From: a virus
Length of the DNA: 23,894 nucleotides
Direction: 5' to 3' (one strand)
Virus record (IMG/VR): IMGVR_UViG_3300017757_000157
Location: 1 to 23,894 of that record
Part shown: positions 17,501 through 22,981 of the stretch, piece by piece
Position numbering within the stretch: position 1 is the first letter of the stretch
Layout of the letters: each line of letters starts with the position of its first letter
Program-made: the position numbers and the translations under genes
Notes under the pieces: model-generated
Told to the model about the DNA's origin: nothing
Database searches by the model: none
Seen by the model: the letters and a program-made list of their open reading frames with translations, nothing else

Positions 17501-20333
17501 ATTTAACCTAACATGGCCAATGGATTTAAGAAAGACTCAAATAGAAGTTACTGTAGATGGTGTTGAATCATTACAAAGTGAATACACATACAGCAACGTT
17601 GAATACTCAGATAAGTCCTATGTTAGAACCAAAGGACAAATCATGTTTGCTGAACCTCCGGCAAATAATGCTGTGATTGTTGTTAAGTATTCTAAAGAAA
17701 TTACTATGCTACAAGCACAGGATAGAATTAACTTGTTCTATACTCCATCAACAGGTATGTTAGGAAATGACGTATCGCAGTTAATGGACGGTATTGATTA
17801 CGGAGGAATTGAAGTTAAGAGTTTCACGTTTGGAGCAGGTACAGGTTGGGCTAGTGATCCTTACTACACAACAACTTGGGACACTTATGATAACACATAC
17901 GAAGATGAAGTTTTTGTATTAGACGGAAGTACAAATGTATTTGCACTTGCTAAACCATTAGCGAATGGCGTAGTATATAACGTATACAAAAATGGTATTA
18001 GAGTAGATGATCCGCAATACGATGGTTCAACAGTTCCTACAAATGTAAATGCTGTAATGCAAAGTATTACAGGAACAGGACAAACTACAGTACAGTTAGA
18101 CGAAGAAAAAATTCCAACAGTAGCAAATGATGTTATTGTAATTAGAAAAGCATCAAGTGACGGTTCGTTTATTCCAGATCCAGATGGATATGATACATTA
18201 GTACAAGGTGGTGACCTAGCTTATGCTACTGCCAAAGGTATTAGTGCAGAAGAAATTGTTATTGACGGTGACGGATTTGTTACTCCACTAACTTCAAAAG
18301 GACCTGAAGAGCTTGTTCCAGGACAAGTTTTAGATACACTAGATATTAAGGTTTATGAAAGAACTGGAGACGGTTCAAGTGTGTTACATAGTTACAACTA
18401 TTTAGGTGACGGAACTAATAAAGACTTTGATATTAATTACGTACCATTAAGTCAAAAGGACGTTTGGGTAAAAGTACATGGCACTATTTTATCACACTCA
18501 GAGTTTACAGTTGACTATCAAAACAAAAAACTTAAATTAACAACTGCACCAGGTGACAAACAACAGGTACACATTATTACAATGAGTAACAATGGTGAGA
18601 AAATACTTGATGTTGATCAGTTTATAGGTGACGGTTCAACTGCACAGTTTGTTACAAGCATTCCATTTAAATCAACATTAAGTTTCTTCTTAACAGTTGA
18701 CGGTGTAACAACAAACGTTGACATGGCAGAAACAGATGGCACTTATGCACAAAAAGGAATGTGTGTGTTTAAACTAGGTACTGCACCTCTTAACAGTACT
18801 GTAATACAATATGCAATATTTGATAGTGCAAGTAAATCATTCTCACAGATTGCAACAGATACATTTACAGGTGACGGAACAAACAAAGAATTTGCTCTTG
18901 CACAAACTCCACTAAATCAAAAACCATTAGAACATAATGTAATTGTTAAAGTTGGAAACAAAGTATTAAATGCAGGATACAATCAACAGTTTAAAGTAAC
19001 AACAGGAGTAAGAGAATATCAATTAAGAGATTATCAAATTACTCAAGCTGGTGTTGGTGCAAACCAAGTTAGAGTTTTCTTAAACGGAACAGAACTTACA
19101 CTTTCAACTGCTTGGAACTGGAATACGTTTAATGCTTCAGTAGAACTGTTCTCTGACATAGGTGTTGACGGTGATGTATTAGATGTTTATGTAATTGACG
19201 GTGGCGAATACGCATTTGGTTTCTTAGACGGTAACGGCTTATGGGTTGAAACTCCAGGTAAAGTTTATCTTGATACTGCTCCTGCAAACAATGAAAGTGT
19301 AACTGTATATCAGTTAACAAATCATGATGTAAGACAAATTGAAAGAGAAAACTTAGACATAGTTACACGTAACCCAATTACAGTTGGTACAGATAATTAC
19401 ACAGAATATCATCAACTTACAAACGGTATCATCAAGTTGCGTAAAGCGGCCATCGATGCTGAATATGTTTGGTTAGTAGTAAATGGCGCCTTGTTAACTC
19501 CAAGTGTTGATTATTACTTACAAGATGATAAACAAACTATTAGAGTTGTAGTAGATCTTAATGCAAATGATGTAATTGAGTTGATACACTTCTCAAACAG
19601 CACAATAGTTGGCAAGTTTGGATTTAGACAGTTTAAAGATATGCTTAATAGAACACACTTCAAACGTTTGGGTGATGATGTTGAATACACACTAGCACAG
19701 AACTTAAACTGGTATGATACTAAAATATTTGTAACTAACGCAGACGGATTACCACAGCCAAACAGAGATAAAGGTATTCCAGGCATCATATTCATTGGCG
19801 GAGAACGTATTGAATACTATCTAAAAGAAGAAGGTGCTATTAGACAGTTACGCAGAGGTACACTAGGTACAGGTATTAAAACACTACACACAGCTGGAGC
19901 ACAGGTGCTAGATCAGAGTGTGTACCAGACTGTACCGTATAAAGATGAGATGAGAACACAGACATTTACAGCAGATGGCTCAACTAGAGCTGTAACTGTA
20001 GACTTTATACCAAACAACGTAAACGAATTTGAGATTTTTGTAGGTGGACGTAGATTACGCAAGAATGCGATAAGTTCCTTCAATCCAAGCAATGATTTGG
20101 ACAGTCCAGAGGGAGATATTACACTACCAGCAGAATTTAGTGTTGATGGAGTCAATCCAGTAGTAACACTAACAGACACACCAGCGATTAACACCAAGAT
20201 AATGGTGGTTAGACGCATAGGTAAAAAATGGACTGATAACGGAACTCCACTAAGATTGCAAGAAAATAACATCGGAAGGTTCTTAAGAAACAAAGAGGTG
20301 GCGTACCTAAATAAATACACTTGTAGGATATAA
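5595..20333 (+). CDS. Giant modular virion structural protein (4912 residues), probably baseplate/tail
   Basis: Likely a very large baseplate-peripheral or tail protein; it occupies the place of T4 genes 7 and 8, but I cannot assign it to either. One uninterrupted frame holds, in order: conserved N-terminal block (137-158, NPNIDWDKF...FRDYYWLENGP); blocks I associate with large structural proteins of marine T4-like phages (about 561-606, 700-870, 975-1040, and 1118-1139 with YDTDRPHTHPWE); chitin-binding-like W/Y modules (about 1436-1478, 1700-1741, 2186-2225, 2793-2834); FG-GAP-like blades at F2105, F2159, Y2918, F2975 and F3051, with a further strand set from about 2873; glycine-rich GGxGY...GSGY repeats (3494-3550, 3859-3914); a series of 'GDGS/T...F' beta repeats from about 3955; and a conserved terminal block (4676-4760, GERIEYY, LRRGTLGT). 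No signal peptide or membrane segment is evident. GGGAG (5581-5585) precedes the ATG by 9 bases. The 1-base TAATG overlap with gp6 implies translational coupling. Confidence 0.8.
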   Translation: MSYDDNQNEYPLPVPGQEDKRTRTSAEHLPRYFRTSHNKKFLQGTLDQLTQPGVAEKISAYYGRRISKARKAADNYVGDVSTQRENYQLEPATVIKDELNNVTFYKDYNDLKNQIKAFNGTVDNDSKLFSQEYYAWNPNIDWDKFTNFRDYYWLENGPLSIPVVGQARGLVSTYTVTSQDNLDNKAYIFSTDGNTSNPTLKLYRGQTYKFDINTPGMPLSIKTARTLDSQYNYSVGISDSTHSTDVGIIEFEVDLLAPDTLYYVNGNDINASGLIQVYDILENTEIDVEKEIVGKKTYKMTNGYELSNGMKLDFQGTVTPAKYAEGNWYVEGVGDEIRLINEQEIEVPGTVSTNKSIPFDSESFDRAPFSNANAWAKDKDYIIQNRASPSKSQWSRYNRWFHKDVLETIALINKQPSDVNQTGRAARPIIEFDSDLKLWNFGTSAKDNVDLLDTFTTDVFSTIEGALGYNIDGVDVADGMRLLFTADPDTRVAGKIFKVKFITHNFIRQISLIEETDTDPLENETVLINDGTDYKGKMWYFNGTKWLAGQDKTAINQSPTFDLFDQSGNSFNSATIYNNSTFSGTKVFSYKKGTGTNDVVLGFPLTYRALENTGDIVFDFNLLQDSFTYQDENNANVTANTDVGLLRRYSGRTTFTYTSGWTKGYEDSKQLVERQYIVDTQYNDFGIDVYDNSGDLNDLFVRVYVNNKRKMNGIDYTINRINRTAFVTFVTDLKVDDILVIKTKSATKKNANGVYEIASNLEHNPLNNNIDSFTLGEVNDHVLSICEMRDDFVGDFPGTGNLRDLGNLSAYGNRFVQHSGPFNLANYHITSKDANIIKSLQFAKREYGKFRKLFLQTADKLGFDGQNKIHFDLVMEKLNKDKSNDMPFYFSDMLGYTSAKRSTHVVENPSTQYYALNTAFDLTTLSNKSVNVYINGVQLIEGTDYKFESDFSGFVTITKTKVINDVIDIYEYNTTDGSYIPATPTKLGLYPKFKPEIFTDTTYQVPTKVIQGHDGSIFVAYEDFRDDLLLELEKRIYNNIKVEYDATMINIFEFIGGESRDTTFTRSARDKSLLPEFIEWNNAVGSPDYADNSFWSRTNSFTFNYSNTNSPSGKQNAGYWRAIYKEAYDTDRPHTHPWEILGYSEEPTWWQTVYGAAPYTSENKILWQDIEKGAYRIPNEPVTYNSKYARANITKHIPVDDGGELLSPLDSNYAKDYISNRTQQTFVFGDQAPTETAWRRSSEYPFALMIAWLLNQPTKILGLGYDRSRIKRNPAKEVIYSETNKRLRLEDVVFPNTTSDTIRVQTAGLVNYVHDYMNSRTVKYYKNYQTDLKNVTNQLGLKIGGFTDKSKFKLILDSRTPFNEGNVFVPEENYQIFLNKSSVIDLVPYSGVIIEKVQGGFVIRGYNYNNPYFKYYSPISLADDPVVRVGGVSADFVTWTEGQSYSPGLIVEFGGRYFMTESQHIAAESFDQTKFVAMPELPVEGGRTAVFHRQWNEGINDEPLELAYGTQLQTIQQVVDFLLGYERYLKVQGFVFENYNTDINEVEDWRLSAKEYMFWTTQNWAEKSVITLSAGANKICYYKKYHVADDIFDNFYGYNLFKADGKKLIPAYASVYRDNDNRIEITTKNTPDGIFSVKLPLVQTEHVVLLDNTTVFKDYIYDLEPGYRQSRIKVMGYRTDKWTGGFNIPGFIYDNAKVTEWAEWTDYAVGDTVKHKEFYYVAKVKIPGQLNFDAKQWERLDKRPEPGLMANFDYKAKQFEDFYDLDTDNFDTSQQRVAQHLIGYQKRKYLENIINDDVSQYKFYQGFIQDKGTKNSLTKLFDALSNTDADSVEFHEEWALRLGQIGAAQSFDEVEYKLDEAKFRLSPQPVALVDSVTGTETDLIYRQRPFETYLKPDGYNHKPFPTKYKDVDYIQTAGYVNPSDVKTQVANYDAILNIAITTLNVGDYIWTGTNKTNDWDVFKYLRTEDKVIKLTKNSTTDEVEVKLNNQARYVKDDIIGLVDVTDNERFYKVLRSELDTVFCTENGKTTDVDPATGFVTNFTSVRVADLEAANTKLINSEIKVGETIWVDDDSSSKWVVIKNNPVHSQHQVISNVETSDITTNFGKVIACDERNSTLVVGASESNKVYIYNRTNDGGQYIHAQTLDAPTGIYTGDGKFGTGLALSRDSKWLVVGAPQASNVKTKFAGSFTGAQSYVKNDIVNYQENFWEAQFPIAQAQGTLTFNSFYDTATVAEASWNGSNYPEVVYAVRGNYHFNVPTDHMLIRAPLSQYEATAAGDTIVLNWDQYSQNYPAGILPFGSNGPGVAQFEGSKTIASKVDAILYFDNMLRTPNVGDTISTTTAIGTVDYIHVENVNQATIYIKDMNGEFTDSGSATLGTQNMGTYVALNPLNSGATFGGWWKVTGLTSFTSSVKSVTTPQFVVQDIITQSESKSPEVYYNTMDDVYALNQVSDPTKGGKLGHLSFYNKQGMPDLSPYWFFRANKAWTDTLNTGDTFKMYVNKVRNSLNTVFDPATLGINTNYINQALGHEVYDLWDGYVDVTFTNFDNQGNAFIPQIGQTIIDQNTNATGEVVYVQEQLLDCRVYVKNRSGTFSFGNLHSATSTIAIKDGVSAGIDRLSGRLDNMDMSSSLTGKLVVVRFTDSTQLPVTTPTFRNEVEIQVYNDRTVNGVARTPNYPNPLNKDWKQVSALKTDSTGSASSFTNEGVYFVYEKMGTGLYSYQHGYTNPQRASNRNLGTQIELCKSNTITDFYRLYVSAPGNLDVSNSGRIHFVNHGTDADGTVYEWGRSKNLFFRGEYDVAQTYYTDDIVLYQGSFYQAKTNLTPGAFVLTYWTLLANNIDYIGYVPNDTGLSVSDDSTFDKGNLIQYAHPFSISKYGDVLATVADFNNSDPKIIIYRINNGHYEFSQMLPAPTVGIKYGSAISLNDTGDMLAVGAPEDDTRSDNNGKVFVYTSVGGVFSQTQTLYSPENDVAERFGAAIDFEGNDLIVSSKGGDLVTSTTFDVLSTTFDNNLTQFESVNTDSGQVFMYQKVQNKLLYAEKFNYKNASVERFGEYLLFNENHVYVPMPELSVRDMEDSSTWNNYIGTLLDYKRDREALPWQTLHTPTDQVDLTKFKGVFIYTMGPNPIAQKIDYIDPIQGKIAGAAEEELTFKTHYDPAVYTNGTNTPNTVIDPENYWNNANVGRLWWDISTAKFVNPYQGNIIYNTANWNKLFTGASIDVYEWVESTLTPTQWNETADTEEGLAKGISGTAKDVNTFVQVQVYNEISKGFSNKYYYWVKNTKVIPDLEWRKTSAYDVAQLITDPMAMGQKFVALYSNNKFGLYNCESLVSGPDNAINFRYWTIDNKEINIHNQYQLMSEGLGTSKPNADIERKWYDSLIGVDTNERPVPDTILSEKQKYGILDRPRQGMFKNRVEALKQVVERANTTLKANLIVDELNLSAFLSKDPTPTLLSKQFDKSVTTNAELQFVGVSNVIPAVLTPVFVNGKLERVDIANGGKGYVTVPTYEFGLVGNGSGAEITITMNTAGTITNVAVKNAGSGYPSTTTLSVRKYSVLVAVDETVSNKWAIYAYNNTTKLWERTSSSSYDTTKWWSYTDWYDIGYSEFTDINFLVDYSYELESLTDTVGDIVKISTIGSGGWLLLEKISDIGTDYTTKYKTVGRQNGTIALSRALYDPASSNIGYDGLSYDTSFYDDQPTLELRKILTALRDDIFINDLAVHYNELFFASLRYAFSEQPMVDWAFKTSFLKAKHNAGDLTQKITFQNDSLPSYEDFVEEAKPYKTKIREYISSYTKTDPTATGVTDFDIPPAYSIDDGKIVPSSLKVKDDLIYGQDANIVDYPNKYWAENVGFEVLTVNIKNGGTGYLDVPVIKFTGGGGTGATATATLGTGGAIKYITVTNPGSGYLSAPTVSINGTQSTGSVAAVVSAQLGNSKVRALHHVSKFDRVTGTFLITTLSQTENFTGTGSKTTFNLTWPMDLRKTQIEVTVDGVESLQSEYTYSNVEYSDKSYVRTKGQIMFAEPPANNAVIVVKYSKEITMLQAQDRINLFYTPSTGMLGNDVSQLMDGIDYGGIEVKSFTFGAGTGWASDPYYTTTWDTYDNTYEDEVFVLDGSTNVFALAKPLANGVVYNVYKNGIRVDDPQYDGSTVPTNVNAVMQSITGTGQTTVQLDEEKIPTVANDVIVIRKASSDGSFIPDPDGYDTLVQGGDLAYATAKGISAEEIVIDGDGFVTPLTSKGPEELVPGQVLDTLDIKVYERTGDGSSVLHSYNYLGDGTNKDFDINYVPLSQKDVWVKVHGTILSHSEFTVDYQNKKLKLTTAPGDKQQVHIITMSNNGEKILDVDQFIGDGSTAQFVTSIPFKSTLSFFLTVDGVTTNVDMAETDGTYAQKGMCVFKLGTAPLNSTVIQYAIFDSASKSFSQIATDTFTGDGTNKEFALAQTPLNQKPLEHNVIVKVGNKVLNAGYNQQFKVTTGVREYQLRDYQITQAGVGANQVRVFLNGTELTLSTAWNWNTFNASVELFSDIGVDGDVLDVYVIDGGEYAFGFLDGNGLWVETPGKVYLDTAPANNESVTVYQLTNHDVRQIERENLDIVTRNPITVGTDNYTEYHQLTNGIIKLRKAAIDAEYVWLVVNGALLTPSVDYYLQDDKQTIRVVVDLNANDVIELIHFSNSTIVGKFGFRQFKDMLNRTHFKRLGDDVEYTLAQNLNWYDTKIFVTNADGLPQPNRDKGIPGIIFIGGERIEYYLKEEGAIRQLRRGTLGTGIKTLHTAGAQVLDQSVYQTVPYKDEMRTQTFTADGSTRAVTVDFIPNNVNEFEIFVGGRRLRKNAISSFNPSNDLDSPEGDITLPAEFSVDGVNPVVTLTDTPAINTKIMVVRRIGKKWTDNGTPLRLQENNIGRFLRNKEVAYLNKYTCRI
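11907..14770 (+). other. FG-GAP-like beta-propeller region with a long insertion, inside the giant protein
   Basis: Blade-like motifs of the form FG..(A)(I/L)S.D...L.VGAP occur at residues 2105-2123 (VVGAS), 2156-2177 (FGTGLALSRDSKWLVVGAP), 2918-2936 (YGSAISLNDTGDMLAVGAP), 2973 onward (ERFGAAIDFEGNDLIVSS) and 3049 onward (ERFGEYLLFNENHVYVPMP). A preceding strand set starts near 2873 (ISKYGDVLATVADF). Intact neighbours are spaced 54-76 residues, as in integrin-type propellers. Between about 2180 and 2870 there are no blades; that segment starts and ends with chitin-binding-like W/Y modules. Motif similarity is seen. Closure of a propeller across the insertion is inferred. Confidence 0.55.
16074..17340 (+). 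repeat. Two glycine-rich GGxGY/GSGY protein repeats in the giant protein
   Basis: Residues 3494-3550 and 3859-3914 share a layout: NGG(K/T)GY...VP, then a G-rich G.G.GA.(I/A)T.T stretch, then I..(V/I)(A/T)V.N.GSGY and a final beta strand. They are separated by about 310 residues of unrelated sequence. The pattern suggests duplicated beta-sandwich or beta-helix modules. I do not assign a function. Confidence 0.6.
17460..20330 (+). repeat. Series of 'F.GDGS/T...F' beta repeats at the C-terminal end of the giant protein
   Basis: Units begin with NFTGTGSKTTFNL (nt about 17470), VLDGSTNVFAL (about 17920), NYLGDGTNKDFDI (about 18396), QFIGDGSTAQFVT (about 18618), TFTGDGTNKEFAL (about 18861) and TFTADGSTRAVTV (about 19963). 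Several continue with a V.V.G strand, a Y/F.V strand and an AP...V.V.Y ending, giving units of roughly 60-80 residues with spacers. The nucleotide sequence is also partly conserved between units (GGTGACGGAAC at two of them), which suggests internal duplication. The conserved terminal block with GERIEYY and LRRGTLGT sits between the last two units. Confidence 0.65.
20310..20317 (+). promoter_or_regulatory. Candidate T4-type late promoter inside the 3' end of the giant gene
   Basis: AATAAATA matches NATAAATA perfectly and is embedded in the last codons of the giant gene. It shares the nine bases AAATAAATA with the gp6 promoter and sits at a similar distance from the next start codon (18 versus 22 intervening bases). 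A transcript starting near 20323 would have a short leader carrying AGGA (20325-20328), 7 bases before the ATG at 20336. This would let the small protein and the fibre genes be expressed independently of the 14.7-kb gene upstream. Confidence 0.6.
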
Positions 20334-20335
20334 AC

Positions 20336-20950
20336 ATGACAGACAATTTTAAAGACAATTCAGGAGTTCTTTTGCAAGGACACATAAAGATACATAACCC
20401 AGAAAGCGGTGAAATCTTTGTGGATAAGCGAAATGCTATCCACTATGAGAATATGAGTATTTCACTAGCAGAAAGTTTAGCTAACCAAGGGCAAGGAATG
20501 ATATATTCCATGAACTTTGGTAATGGTGGAACATCAGTTGATCCAACTGGTATTATTACATACCTTTCACCAAATAGCACAGGAACAAATGCTAGTTTGT
20601 ACAACCAAACATACACTAAAGTAATTGATGACAATTCAATCAACAACACAGATCCTACAAGAAATAAGATTGAAACTCGTCATGTTAGTGGTACAAATTA
20701 CACAGATATTATTGCAACTTGTTTACTAGACTACGGTGAACCTTCAGGACAAGATGCATTGGATAACGCAACAAGTTCAGACAGCTTATATGTATTTGAT
20801 GAGCTAGGACTAGTAAGTTATGCAACAAGTGGTACAGGTAGATTATTAACACACGTAATATTCCACCCAGTACAAAAAAGTTTAAACAGACTAATCCAGA
20901 TTGATTATACAGTTAGAGTACAATCATTAACTGGTTTTAACGAGGCGTAA
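20336..20950 (+). CDS. Conserved small virion protein of marine T4-like phages, function unknown
   Basis: A 204-residue protein between the giant structural gene and the fibre genes. The N-terminal stretch (about 10-40; LLQGHIKIHNPESGEIFVDK and RNAIHYENMS) looks like a short beta-hairpin domain that I associate with a conserved protein of cyanophage and pelagiphage structural modules. The middle is Ser/Thr/Asn-rich, and the C-terminus (LLTHVIFHPVQKSLNRLIQ, then DYTVRVQ) is again conserved-looking. No signal peptide, membrane helix or catalytic motif is visible. By position it may be a baseplate adaptor that receives fibres, in the role of T4 gp9/gp10; that is inference from order alone. The start is well supported by AGGA at 7 bases and the late promoter. 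It ends TAA, followed directly by an in-frame TAG and the next ATG. Confidence 0.7.
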   Translation: MTDNFKDNSGVLLQGHIKIHNPESGEIFVDKRNAIHYENMSISLAESLANQGQGMIYSMNFGNGGTSVDPTGIITYLSPNSTGTNASLYNQTYTKVIDDNSINNTDPTRNKIETRHVSGTNYTDIIATCLLDYGEPSGQDALDNATSSDSLYVFDELGLVSYATSGTGRLLTHVIFHPVQKSLNRLIQIDYTVRVQSLTGFNEA

Positions 20951-20953
20951 TAG

Positions 20954-22981
20954 ATGGCATATACAGTTAACCATACAGACGTTGCTAACAAGGGTAGCAT
21001 AACGGTTGAAGATAATACAATCAACCAACAGACGTCGTTGTCACTGCCAGGCAGAAATACAACTGCTTATGGTACTGCTATTGCTGAAAACTTTTTACAC
21101 CTATTAGAAAATTTTGCAAACACAACTGCACCAAACAATCCTACAGAAGGACAGTTATGGTATGATAATACAGCAGGTGTTGATCAATTAAAATTATATG
21201 ATGGTACTACTTGGATTAGTGCATCAGGATTAAAGAAAGCTACAACGGCACCAGGTGCGGCACAATCAGTTACAGGCGACCTTTGGGTTGATACTGATAA
21301 CCAACAACTATACTTGTACACAGGTTCAGGTTGGGTATTAGTAGGTCCAACATTTAGTGATGGACTGTCAACAGGTGTTAAGCCTGAATCAATAGTTGGA
21401 ACAAACAATGTAAGTTATACTTGTTTGGTTATAGAAATTAGTGCCAAGACATTAGCAATTTATTCAACAGCGGCATTTACACCTAAGACAACCATTGCAG
21501 GATTTACAACAATCAATCCTGGCTTTAATTTAAGTTCAGCAGATATTACAGGTGCAGGTGCAGGAAAATATTACGGAACTGCGGAAAAGGCAGAAGCATT
21601 AGTTATTAATAACGAAAGCATACCTGCAACAAACTTTATGCGTAACGACAGTACTTCACAAAGTTTATATCCGATAACAGTTAAAAACAATGGTGGTATT
21701 ACAGTTGGTGCTTCAAGTTTCTTTACAATGGGAGTTGAAGGACAAGCGGGTATTATTAGTCACCAAACTTCAGGATCAAACATTGACGTAAGAGTAAACA
21801 ACAACGGTTCAGCAACGACTGTAATGAGAATTGACTCAACTGCTAAAGTTGGTATTAATAATTTAAGTCCGGATCAAGCATTAGACGTTACAGGAAACAT
21901 ACAACTTTCAAACTCATTATTGGTTGACGGTACTACAGATGCTTCTACTATATCAACAGGAAGTATTATTACTAAAGGTGGTGTTGGTATTGCTAAGAAA
22001 CTATTTGTTGGCAGTGATACAAACCTTTCAGGACTTACAACTACAGCAAACATTGTACCAAACGCAAATACATCACGTAACTTAGGTACAGCTAACGAAC
22101 AATGGTTAAACGTTTATGCACAGAACCTTATAGGTAACTTAACAGGTAACGTTACAGGAACAGTTTCAGGACGTTCTGGATCAACAGACAAACTTGCAAG
22201 TTCAACAACATTCCAAATGAATGGTGATGTAACTGCACCGTCATTTACATTTGACGGACAAGATGCAAGTAGCAAAACATTTACAACAACGATTTCAAAT
22301 ACATTTGTTGCTAATAAAACAGAAGTTTCTAGTTCATTATCAACAGACGAAATATTATTAAACAGAGTAACAGGCGATACTGGTGTTTATAAAGTTTCAA
22401 GAACTAATTTGTTTAAAGCAATTCCTACATTACCGATTGGAATGATATCACCATTTGGTGGCGATACTGCTCCAGTTGATTGGGTATTATGTTACGGACA
22501 AGAAGTAACTATTGCAACATATCAAAACTTGTTTAACGTGATTGGCTACAACTTTAAAGATCAATCATTGGTAGCGGCAGGTAAATTTGCATTACCTGAT
22601 TTAAGAGGTAGATTCCCACTAGGTAAAGATAACATGGGTGGCGGATCAGCAAACGTTGTAACATCAGCGGCGGCCGACACAATGGGAAGTGTTGAAGGAC
22701 AACAGAACCAAACTATTGCAATTAATAATTTACCAGAACACGAACACGATTTAAGAGGACCAAGTGGAGATCAGTACTATACTTTAAGAGATGTAACAGG
22801 TACTCCAAACGATGCACAGGGTATTCAATACGATGCTCCGACAGGCACAGGTGCAGGTCAGGCATATCCTACTTCAGGTGGTGTGTTAACAAACAACGCA
22901 TTGGGAACAGCTATAGATGTTATGAACCCATACATGACTGTTAACTATATTATCTATGCCGGGGAGAATACAGCGATATGA
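20954..22981 (+). CDS. Short tail fibre-like protein with phage tail collar domain (gp12-like)
   Basis: A 675-residue fibre-type protein, probably trimeric and host-contacting. The N-terminus (about 1-130) carries two tandem W/Y motifs, EGQLWYDNT...LYDGTTW and TGDLWVDTD...LYTGSGW, shared with the next gene. The middle (about 130-490) is repetitive and beta-rich (ALDVTGNIQLSNSLLVDGTT, NLTGNVTGTVSGRSGS), typical of fibre shafts. The C-terminus is a phage tail collar domain (PF07484-type): PIGMISPFGG from about 494, DWVLCYGQ, FALPDLRGRFPLGKD, then LPEHEHD near 593. It ends MNPYMTVNYIIYAGE. The H-x-H recalls the histidine pair that binds metal in the T4 gp12 trimer. GAGG (20942-20945) supports the start. 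The final TGA overlaps the next ATG (ATGA). It could instead be a long-fibre or baseplate-attached collar protein. Confidence 0.8.
   Translation: MAYTVNHTDVANKGSITVEDNTINQQTSLSLPGRNTTAYGTAIAENFLHLLENFANTTAPNNPTEGQLWYDNTAGVDQLKLYDGTTWISASGLKKATTAPGAAQSVTGDLWVDTDNQQLYLYTGSGWVLVGPTFSDGLSTGVKPESIVGTNNVSYTCLVIEISAKTLAIYSTAAFTPKTTIAGFTTINPGFNLSSADITGAGAGKYYGTAEKAEALVINNESIPATNFMRNDSTSQSLYPITVKNNGGITVGASSFFTMGVEGQAGIISHQTSGSNIDVRVNNNGSATTVMRIDSTAKVGINNLSPDQALDVTGNIQLSNSLLVDGTTDASTISTGSIITKGGVGIAKKLFVGSDTNLSGLTTTANIVPNANTSRNLGTANEQWLNVYAQNLIGNLTGNVTGTVSGRSGSTDKLASSTTFQMNGDVTAPSFTFDGQDASSKTFTTTISNTFVANKTEVSSSLSTDEILLNRVTGDTGVYKVSRTNLFKAIPTLPIGMISPFGGDTAPVDWVLCYGQEVTIATYQNLFNVIGYNFKDQSLVAAGKFALPDLRGRFPLGKDNMGGGSANVVTSAAADTMGSVEGQQNQTIAINNLPEHEHDLRGPSGDQYYTLRDVTGTPNDAQGIQYDAPTGTGAGQAYPTSGGVLTNNALGTAIDVMNPYMTVNYIIYAGENTAI

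Noticed and set aside
19913-20320. Reverse-strand open frames of 60-135 codons (for example 19913-20320, 15656-16054, 544-879)
   Set aside because: All lie opposite strongly supported coding sequence, have no ribosome-binding site or recognisable protein character, and fit chance shadows of the AT-rich + strand genes.
5595-20333. Naming the giant protein gp7 or gp8
   Set aside because: Only position after gp6 supports it. I could not see sequence blocks of T4 gp7 or gp8, so no symbol was given.
22660-22680. GC-rich patch CGGCGGCCG in the fibre gene as a structural element
   Set aside because: Short, explained by an Ala-Ala-Ala-Asp stretch under the GCWGC-avoiding codon choice. The only self-complementary part is a minimal CGGCCG palindrome.
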